Origin: UBA4744 sp035282865
GTDB lineage: Bacteria; Actinomycetota; Acidimicrobiia; Spongiisociales; UBA4744
Length of the DNA: 10,918 bases
NCBI GenBank assembly: GCA_035282865.1
Contig: DATEVB010000099.1
Coordinates: 1 to 10,918, forward strand
Direction of reading: 5' to 3'
Positions 6,270 to 10,918 of this stretch are shown in pieces. The notes under the pieces are model-generated. The model ran no database searches, was not told the DNA's origin, and saw nothing but the letters and a program-made list of their open reading frames with translations. The translations under genes and the position numbers were made by a program. How positions within the stretch are numbered: the stretch's first letter is position 1; every line of letters begins with the position of its first letter.

Positions 6270-7091
6270 GGTCGCGTCCAGAGCCACCTCGTAGAGGACT
6301 CTTCTCCCAACCCCGTGCAGCGTTGCCACCGTCCGCACCGCCGCAGCCAGGTTCTCTCCGTCCTCGATGCGCTGTAGCACCTCAGCCAGCGCCTCATCGA
6401 CCGACGGCACGACCGGAGGCGCTCCCTGGATCACCACCGTGAACTCTCCGCGGGGTCCGTGCTCATCCAGGTGTTCGACCGCCCCCGCCAGGGTATCCCA
6501 GCGGACTTCCTCATGCTGTTTGGTCAATTCCCGGCACACCGCCACCGGCCGATCGGCGCCGAGGTGGGCGGCGAGATCAGCGAGATCGCCAGCGACCCGG
6601 TGGGAGGCGCTGAACATCACGATGGTTCGCTGTTCCGTGGCCAGGCCCACCAATCGTTCGTTTCGCCCCGAGCCTTTTCTCGGTAGGAACCCTTCGAAGA
6701 CGAACCGTTGAGCGTCGAACCCCGACACGGCCAGGGCAGCCGTCACCGCACTCGGTCCCGGCACCACCCGCACCTCTGCTCCGATTCGACGCGCAGTGCG
6801 CACGGCGCTCACTCCCGGATCCGAGATCGACGGCATGCCGGCGTCTGTGATCAGAGCCACCGTTCGCCCGGCCTCCAGGTGGCCGGCCAGCTCCTCGGAT
6901 CGCTGCACCTCGTTGCCGACGAAGTAGGAGCGGAGCGGCCGGTCGATGCCGAGCGCCGCCAGGAGAATGCGCGACCGTCGGGTGTCTTCTGCGTACACCA
7001 CGTCCGCGGCGCCGAGCACTTCCGCCAGGCGAGAGGAGGCATCCCCCAGGTTCCCGATCGGGGTTGCGCACACGACGAGGCGGCCGGTCAT
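6246..7091 (-). CDS. rsmI: 16S rRNA cytidine-2'-O-methyltransferase RsmI
   Basis: Methylates the 2'-O of C1402 (E. coli numbering) in the 16S rRNA decoding centre, using S-adenosylmethionine. 281 residues, typical length. It belongs to the tetrapyrrole-methylase fold: VVCATPIGNLGD (6-17), AEDTRRSRILLAALGI (34-49), LITDAGMPSISDPG (80-93), VVPGPSAVTAALAVSGF (109-125), FEGFLPRKGSGR (132-143) and ELTKQHEEV. The C-terminal stretch from about 247, NLAAAVRTVATLHGVGRR, fits the small helix-turn-helix tail of the family. The start lies nine bases after the lipoprotein stop with no strong ribosome-binding site, so it is probably translated by coupling. It converges on the AbrB gene, with 12 bases between the two stops. 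Confidence 0.97.
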   Translation of the reverse strand: MTGRLVVCATPIGNLGDASSRLAEVLGAADVVYAEDTRRSRILLAALGIDRPLRSYFVGNEVQRSEELAGHLEAGRTVALITDAGMPSISDPGVSAVRTARRIGAEVRVVPGPSAVTAALAVSGFDAQRFVFEGFLPRKGSGRNERLVGLATEQRTIVMFSASHRVAGDLADLAAHLGADRPVAVCRELTKQHEEVRWDTLAGAVEHLDEHGPRGEFTVVIQGAPPVVPSVDEALAEVLQRIEDGENLAAAVRTVATLHGVGRRVLYEVALDATKKTPPED

Positions 7092-7100
7092 TCAGTGAAC

Positions 7101-8432
7101 TCAGAAGTCCGCGAAGAATGCCAGGAACTCCGGTCCGACCTCCGGATCGGACGAGGCGATGAAGAGCACCCGATCTCCGGAGATGCCGGCGTAGGCATAA
7201 TGATCGCCGACGAAGCTGGTGGCTCGTTCGGCCGCTTCCGGCGTTCCTACGTTCATCACGGATTCCGCATAGGCCACCAGAGCGTCGTACATCTCGATGG
7301 CGTCCTCCGTCCTGTCCCCCCTGTACACCAGGGCAAAGACCACATGCTCACCGTCCCACATGACCCGATACCGGTCACCACCCCAACCGGAAGCGGCCTG
7401 GTCGGCGGCCGAAGCACCCAGACCTTGCTCGAACATGACGCGGAACGAGAGTTCCCCCCACGCGGCTTCTTCTCCCACTTCGTACCCGGGGTAAGAGGTG
7501 TCGAGGAGCACAATCTGGTTGGCCTGTTCACCGTTGCGGTACGCCTCGGGGTGATAGATCTGTTCGGTGGTGGTTGGCGGTTCCAGGTAGGCCTCATTCA
7601 CGCGCTGAAAGGCGGTATCCCTGCTCCACAAGGTCTCCACGAAGTCCGCTCCTGTGAGGTAGGGGAAGAGGAGCAGCTCCTGAATGAACCGCGGCGTTTG
7701 ACCGAACACGGTGGTGTCCTGATCGAGCGATTCGGTGACGATCTCGATCTTCTCCTCGGTGGACAGCTCCGTTACATAGAGCAACTCGGTGAAGGAAGCG
7801 TCGCCTTCGATCACCGCCTGCAGGGCGCTCAGCTCATCGAACCGATCCTCGGCGTCGAGCTCTTCGATCCGCGCGTCGAACGCGAAGTGCTGGTCGGTGA
7901 GCGCATGCGTCAATTCATGAACCAGGGTCACCTTCTGCAGCGCGCTCAGCTCGGTACCCGCCGGCACCACCATCTCTTCGAGTTCGCCGTCGTAGTACCC
8001 GGCCACCTGTTCCGAGTACAGGCTTGTGTAGAGATCGAGGAGATCGAGATCGGGACCGATCAACCCCAGCAAGGATTGCACCGCGGTGTCCCGGGCGAGG
8101 TCCCCCGGGTCGAGCTCATCCTCGATCTGCTTCCGGACCCGGGCGGCTAGTTCTTCGTCTGTGACGATCGTCACGGTGGGGGGCGCCAGGAAGTCGAGTT
8201 CGCGCAATTCCTCGGTGACGTCAACGAGTTCGTCGATCTGACGCAGCAGCGCTGTTCGGGCGGGATCCTGGGGGGCGGTCGTTGTCGTCGCTTCCGTGGT
8301 TGTGGTCGTCTCGGGAAGTGAGGTCGTGGTCGAAGTTGACGAGGTAGCTGCCGGCGGCGCCGCGCAGGCCGACGCAATCGCGCCAACGGCCAGGGTGGCT
8401 GCGAGCACCCTGATGTCGAGCTTCCAACGCAT
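7101..8432 (-). CDS. Putative secreted lipoprotein with HExxH metalloprotease-like motif
   Basis: 443 residues. The N-terminus has basic RWKLDIR, a hydrophobic core VLAATLAVGAIA, then SAC with Cys23 as the likely lipidated residue; the -3 position is Ala, so the lipobox is weak. A Ser/Thr/Pro-rich linker spans about 24-56. The main domain has TLVHELTHALTDQHFAFDA (169-187) with HELTH at 172-176, the zincin signature, and AVIEGDASF (206-214), whose Glu209 is a plausible third zinc ligand. A helical region and a C-terminal part with WGGDRYRVMWDGEHVVF (350-366) follow. I expect a cell-surface protein, perhaps a zinc peptidase; substrate and activity are not known. ATG 8432 was chosen over ATG 8474 because it starts a proper signal peptide. 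It is the first gene of a unit with rsmI. Confidence 0.8.
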   Translation of the reverse strand: MRWKLDIRVLAATLAVGAIASACAAPPAATSSTSTTTSLPETTTTTEATTTTAPQDPARTALLRQIDELVDVTEELRELDFLAPPTVTIVTDEELAARVRKQIEDELDPGDLARDTAVQSLLGLIGPDLDLLDLYTSLYSEQVAGYYDGELEEMVVPAGTELSALQKVTLVHELTHALTDQHFAFDARIEELDAEDRFDELSALQAVIEGDASFTELLYVTELSTEEKIEIVTESLDQDTTVFGQTPRFIQELLLFPYLTGADFVETLWSRDTAFQRVNEAYLEPPTTTEQIYHPEAYRNGEQANQIVLLDTSYPGYEVGEEAAWGELSFRVMFEQGLGASAADQAASGWGGDRYRVMWDGEHVVFALVYRGDRTEDAIEMYDALVAYAESVMNVGTPEAAERATSFVGDHYAYAGISGDRVLFIASSDPEVGPEFLAFFADF

Positions 8433-8442
8433 GATGCACAAG

Positions 8443-8448
8443 ACCTTA
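8443..8448 (-). promoter_or_regulatory. Candidate -10 element for the lipoprotein-rsmI unit
   Basis: On the minus strand TAAGGT (TAnnnT) ends ten bases before ATG 8432, giving a leader of only a few bases. A TTCTCG hexamer lies 17 bases upstream but is a poor -35 match. No normally spaced Shine-Dalgarno site is present. The divergent gap 8433-8615 also has a direct repeat GGCGCT (8519-8524 and 8530-8535, period 11) flanking TATAAC (8524-8529), which could serve the plus-strand gene. Confidence 0.3.
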
Positions 8449-8615
8449 CCGGCGGGTTCCACCAACGAGAACATCGACCCGGAGCAACTCGTTCTTTAAG
8501 ACCCTGGGAGGTCATCCGGGCGCTATAACGGCGCTTCACCAAATGACGGAGGGCGGCCGCTTGCCGAATCGTGACGCTCGGACCAGAGTGGGCTCCGACG
8601 GCAGGAAGGAACCAC

Positions 8616-9005
8616 ATGCCCCTCTGCCCGCGGTGTGGAGCCGCCCACCACCGTGACGACGCGGTCTGCAAGGAGTGCGGAAAGCGCCTATCGGCAAGAC
8701 CGCAGGTGACTGCAGACCAAACATCCCTGAGCTTCCCGACCTGTGTCGACGGTCCGGACGGTTGTGCCGGCCCTCCCGTGCAGCGTCCCGACGGGCCGCT
8801 CCGGTGTAGCGCCCATCAGCAAAATCTGTTCACCGTGCAGCGCCTCCCCGACCCGGTGCCCCTGACTTGCATCGACGGGCCTCTCGAATGTCGCGGTTTG
8901 GTCACGCCCGGTGCCGACGGCCGGCCGCGGTGCGGCCACCACCAGGAACTGGTGGATCGGCCCAAGTGGCAAGCGTTCCTGGGACGGTGGTTCGGGCTGA
9001 GGTAG
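8616..9005 (+). CDS. Zinc-ribbon protein with two tandem C-X6-C-X13-C-X2-H modules
   Basis: 129 residues; I do not recognise a named family. The N-terminus is a zinc ribbon, CPRC (4-7) and CKEC (18-21). Two 42-residue-spaced copies of another module follow: Cys43-Cys50-Cys64-His67 and Cys85-Cys92-Cys106-His109, both C-X6-C-X13-C-X2-H. They share a CxDGP start, a DG about 5-6 residues before the third Cys, and an RCxxHQ or RCxHHQ end. Four ligands per module suggest one zinc ion each, so three in total. The tail PKWQAFLGRWFGLR is amphipathic and may touch the membrane. ATG 8616 has AGGAAGGA five bases upstream; an earlier GTG at 8571 lacks this. It is convergent with the lipase-like gene, 54 bases away. 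Role unknown; DNA, RNA or protein binding are all possible. Confidence 0.85.
   Translation: MPLCPRCGAAHHRDDAVCKECGKRLSARPQVTADQTSLSFPTCVDGPDGCAGPPVQRPDGPLRCSAHQQNLFTVQRLPDPVPLTCIDGPLECRGLVTPGADGRPRCGHHQELVDRPKWQAFLGRWFGLR
8742..8942 (+). repeat. Two-copy internal protein repeat (CCCH zinc module)
   Basis: The first copy spans 8742-8816 and the second 8868-8942, offset by 126 bases (42 codons). The four putative metal ligands and the DGP and DG motifs keep identical or near-identical spacing, while most other residues and the DNA differ. This points to an old duplication of a folding unit rather than a recent DNA repeat. Confidence 0.8.
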
Positions 9006-9037
9006 TGATCGCCCTTGGGTGTGCCGGTGTCTGCTCG

Positions 9038-9050
9038 GAGGCCCGGCCTC
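9038..9050. repeat. Short palindrome between convergent genes
   Basis: GAGGCC-C-GGCCTC lies in the 54-base gap between the zinc-ribbon and hydrolase genes. With a usable loop the stem is only about four G-C-rich pairs and no T-tract follows on either strand, so it is a weak terminator candidate. Confidence 0.3.
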
Positions 9051-9059
9051 AACGGCGCC

Positions 9060-10346
9060 TCAGCGGAGGTGGTCGCCGGGCCGGGTCGTCAGCCAATCCC
9101 GCACCTGCTCATGGACGGCGGCATCGTGAAGCAGGTCGAAGTGGCGCCGCCCTCCGAGCACCCGCACGTCGGCAGCCTCAACGCGGCGGCGGCGCCCGCG
9201 CCCGATGCCGCTGCCGGCGCGAACGATGAGGTCGCCGATCAGAACGCCGACGGGATGGGTGGGATCGGCGGTGACCACGCCGGCGACGAAGTGCTGCTCC
9301 ACGCCCTCCGGCGGCGGGATGTCGCCGACAACGTCGCTCAATAGCGCGTCGGGGTCGGCCCCGTTCCAGTCGTCCTCCCGGATGGCACCGAAGCGAAGGT
9401 CCTTGATCCCGGAGCTCCGGTGATCAAGGAACTCGCTCAGCGGGCGGCTCTCGGGAGCGAGTCTCAGGCCCCACGACATCAGGTTGACGCCCTTCTCGAG
9501 CGGCGCGCCCAGGTGCGGAGAGCCCAGCGTTACGACGTGCCGGGCCGTGCTCGCCCAGCGGTGTCGGGCGGCCCGACCGGCGTGCATCGAGCTGCGCGCC
9601 ACGAGGCCACCCATCGAATGGCCGACCAGCGCCACATCCTCGACCGCCACCGGCCAGCTCTGCAGGACCTCTTCCAGCAGGGCCGCCAGCGCAACTCCAT
9701 TCTCGGACACGTGCCGGCCGGTGTTGTAGCGCACCAACAGCGGGGTGAAAGCGTCGGCCGACAAGAGGTTGCCCAGGGCGAGCGTGGTCTCGCCGTCGTC
9801 GGTTGGTCGTTGCCAGCAGCGTTCGGTCTCTCCGAGGCCGTGGAGTAGCACGACCAGTCGGGCGGTGGGTACTGGATAGGCGTTGGCGAATGCGTGGGGA
9901 TTAGGGCTGATCGGCTCGCCTCCGGCGTCTCGAAGGCCGAGCTCGAGGCACAGGCCGCTGCGCCGGCGCTCGAGCTCGTCTCCCCATACCGCATTGACGA
10001 CGGCCTGAATACCGCTCCCGAGGGAGGAACGCCACAGCGGCCGCAATCTGCTCCGGCGGCTGGCCGCGGCCGCCCCCAATCCCACGGCCATCCCCAGGGC
10101 CCATCCGACCATCCGCACCGAACCGTACACACGTCCAGTGAAGGCGCCGTACACCTGCCCAACAGGAGCAGCCCCCGGTCCGGCCAGGCCGAAGCACCGG
10201 TCGGCGATCGCACGGTGCATGCCCTCAACCGGCTCCGTCAGCCGCTCGGTCGCCAAGGCGAGCAGGTCCCCCAACCCCCACCAGTCATCAACGGTCGTCT
10301 GGTTGTCCCCGGACGGCGAGCTTGCCTCACCTAGGTCGCTCATCAC
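9060..10346 (-). CDS. Alpha/beta-hydrolase of esterase/lipase type with long N-terminal region
   Basis: 428 residues counted from GTG 10346. The hydrolase core starts near 160. The oxyanion-hole segment VVLLHGLGETERCW (165-178) resembles lipases; the nucleophile elbow GHSMGG (242-247) places Ser244 as nucleophile. An acid is likely at Asp372 in GDLIVRAGSG, and His402 in RHFDLLHDAAVHEQV fits the catalytic base. Residues 1-150 are an extra N-terminal region with a hydrophobic stretch VRMVGWALGMAVGLGAAAA (77-95) that could bind the membrane; no signal peptide is seen, so it is probably cytosolic or membrane-associated. The substrate is probably an ester or lipid, but cannot be read from sequence. 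GTG 10346 was chosen because a TAGCCT hexamer lies six bases upstream, fitting a leaderless start; ATG 10343 directly follows and is equally possible. Confidence 0.88.
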   Translation of the reverse strand: MMSDLGEASSPSGDNQTTVDDWWGLGDLLALATERLTEPVEGMHRAIADRCFGLAGPGAAPVGQVYGAFTGRVYGSVRMVGWALGMAVGLGAAAASRRSRLRPLWRSSLGSGIQAVVNAVWGDELERRRSGLCLELGLRDAGGEPISPNPHAFANAYPVPTARLVVLLHGLGETERCWQRPTDDGETTLALGNLLSADAFTPLLVRYNTGRHVSENGVALAALLEEVLQSWPVAVEDVALVGHSMGGLVARSSMHAGRAARHRWASTARHVVTLGSPHLGAPLEKGVNLMSWGLRLAPESRPLSEFLDHRSSGIKDLRFGAIREDDWNGADPDALLSDVVGDIPPPEGVEQHFVAGVVTADPTHPVGVLIGDLIVRAGSGIGRGRRRRVEAADVRVLGGRRHFDLLHDAAVHEQVRDWLTTRPGDHLR

Positions 10347-10352
10347 CCCGAG

Positions 10353-10358
10353 AGGCTA
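10353..10358 (-). promoter_or_regulatory. Candidate -10 element for a leaderless hydrolase transcript
   Basis: On the minus strand TAGCCT (TAnnnT) is six bases before GTG 10346, the exact spacing that puts the transcription start on the G of GTG. No Shine-Dalgarno site is present. The hexamer also lies in the loop of an inverted repeat, CCGAG (10348-10352) and CTCGG (10359-10363), which could be an operator. Confidence 0.4.
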
Positions 10359-10390
10359 CTCGGCGTCTTTCCCATGACTTACTCCTGTTG

Positions 10391-10413
10391 GGGCACGCTG
10401 GATCAGCATGCCC
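10391..10413. promoter_or_regulatory. Imperfect 23-base dyad
   Basis: Outer arms GGGCA (10391-10395) and TGCCC (10409-10413) enclose inner arms GCTG (10397-10400) and CAGC (10404-10407) around GAT, with one C/A mismatch. It lies between the divergent hydrolase and small-protein genes. As DNA it looks like an operator; as RNA it would fold to a strong hairpin. No T-tract follows, so it is not a typical terminator. Confidence 0.5.
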
Positions 10414-10453
10414 TGGCCACCGGATGCGCTTTCGGTGCAGCAAGATACTCCCC

Positions 10454-10467
10454 CGTGAGGTCTCACG
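10454..10467. promoter_or_regulatory. Operator-like inverted repeat upstream of the small protein gene
   Basis: CGTGAG-GT-CTCACG has perfect six-base arms and a two-base centre. A GATACT hexamer at 10444-10449 could be a -10 element, which would place the repeat over the transcription start. This is the layout of a repressor site, but I do not recognise the regulator. Confidence 0.45.
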
Positions 10468-10502
10468 TTGGAGCGACGGTTTGGTGAACCTACCCGATGT
10501 CA

Positions 10503-10514
10503 GCCCCCGGGGGC
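10503..10514. repeat. Perfect GC palindrome
   Basis: GCCCCCGGGGGC is a perfect 12-base palindrome about 30 bases before ATG 10544. Low-complexity G/C tracts can arise by chance in GC-rich DNA, so a regulatory role is only a guess. Confidence 0.35.
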
Positions 10515-10543
10515 GTGGCATGTGAACGTCGAGGAGGACGGCG

Positions 10544-10735
10544 ATGAGTGACACCAGTGTGCGGGATCACAGCCAACCCTGCGAACACGGCTCACTCTGG
10601 CCCCGCTGGATCAACGCTGCCAAGGCCAGGTGGTGGCAGGAACCCGAGTGTCTTGGCGGTAGGGAGATGACCCTGCGGCGACTTCACGATGGCGTGTGGA
10701 TGGAGGTCGAGGCGGAAGGCGATGGGAATGGCTGA
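10544..10735 (+). CDS. Small Trp-rich hypothetical protein
   Basis: 63 residues; not recognised. GAGGAGG lies seven bases before the ATG, a very strong ribosome-binding site, which is the main reason to accept so short a gene. It has five tryptophans (19, 22, 30, 31, 52) and a Cys13-x-His15 pair. The segment ECLGGREMTLRR (35-46) recalls the CPGGREV-type segment of small actinophage proteins, but this is an impression, not a match. The C-terminus is acidic (EVEAEGDGNG). It has no membrane helix or signal peptide, so it should be cytosolic. Upstream lie several dyads. The bases after its stop (10736-10918) hold no gene I can support: the same frame stays open to a TGA at 10892, and a 35-codon ATG frame overlaps from 10728. 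Confidence 0.65.
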   Translation: MSDTSVRDHSQPCEHGSLWPRWINAAKARWWQEPECLGGREMTLRRLHDGVWMEVEAEGDGNG

Positions 10736-10918
10736 TCCGCACGGGCTTCGTTCGTTGCGGCCGACCTTGACACCGGCCTCGCTGGGCCGAGCAGCCAGCT
10801 TGGACGCCAACTGGATTCACTGCTCCAGGGCTTAGCACTCCCCGGTGCTCCCCGCTACGGAGCCGCGTTGCGCGAGGGTCGACGTCAACGGTGATCTCGG
10901 CCGGAGCCAGGGTCGGGC

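Noticed and set aside
6708..8150. A 480-codon plus-strand open frame antisense to rsmI and the lipoprotein gene
   Set aside because: Shadow of the minus-strand genes: composition is biased, no family motifs are seen, and it would fully overlap two well-supported genes.
8302..8340. Thr-codon repeat tract in the lipoprotein linker considered as a DNA repeat or CRISPR-like element
   Set aside because: It encodes a low-complexity Thr/Ser linker typical of surface lipoproteins; there are no regular repeat and spacer units.
10728..10835. A 35-codon plus-strand ATG frame overlapping the end of the Trp-rich gene
   Set aside because: No ribosome-binding site of its own, no motif, and chance frames of this size are expected; only noted as part of the uncertain right edge.

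Overview
The window is GC-rich housekeeping DNA. It is most likely from a deep-branching actinobacterium, with an Acidimicrobiia-like flavour: GC-rich codons, GTG starts, a Thr-rich lipoprotein linker, and actinobacterial versions of Prs, GlmU, IspE and RsmA. No taxonomic search was possible, so this is an inference. No mobile element, CRISPR array, rRNA or phage module is evident.

Layout. (1) 1-930: the 3' part of a plus-strand HAD hydrolase meets, three bases away, a small minus-strand protein with a DUF2007-like domain and a C-terminal membrane helix. (2) 628-5870, all on the minus strand: tatD, rsmA, ispE, tRNA-Gln(TTG), glmU, prs and the small membrane protein. tatD-rsmA, rsmA-ispE, glmU-prs and prs-small protein are overlapping or nearly abutting, so this reads as one or two transcription units. 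(3) 5871-6269: an intergenic promoter region, then a plus-strand AbrB-type regulator with a C-terminal four-cysteine zinc motif, then a likely intrinsic terminator lying inside the end of rsmI. (4) 6246-8432, minus strand: a secreted lipoprotein with an HExxH motif, followed by rsmI. (5) 8433-10346: a plus-strand protein with a zinc ribbon and a duplicated C-X6-C-X13-C-X2-H module, convergent with a minus-strand alpha/beta-hydrolase of lipase type. (6) 10347-10918: a dyad-rich intergenic stretch, a small Trp-rich protein with a strong ribosome-binding site, and about 180 bases that I cannot assign.

How it fits together. The core genes serve translation (tRNA-Gln, 16S rRNA dimethylation by RsmA, 16S rRNA 2'-O-methylation by RsmI), isoprenoid and cell-wall precursor supply (IspE, GlmU), and PRPP supply (Prs). 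Gene order and orientation, rsmI > < abrB, then tatD > rsmA > ispE > glmU > prs, match what is known from Bacillus subtilis, including the opposite orientation of abrB. The window therefore keeps an ancient cluster with local losses (no metS/metG, no rpfB/yabE, no rplY-pth after prs) and one insertion (tRNA-Gln).

I do not see a clear new defence or biosynthetic system. The best candidates for something undescribed are the repeated CCCH-type zinc protein, the HExxH lipoprotein tied to rsmI, the apparent leaderless starts at minus-strand unit heads, and the dyad cluster upstream of the small Trp-rich protein.
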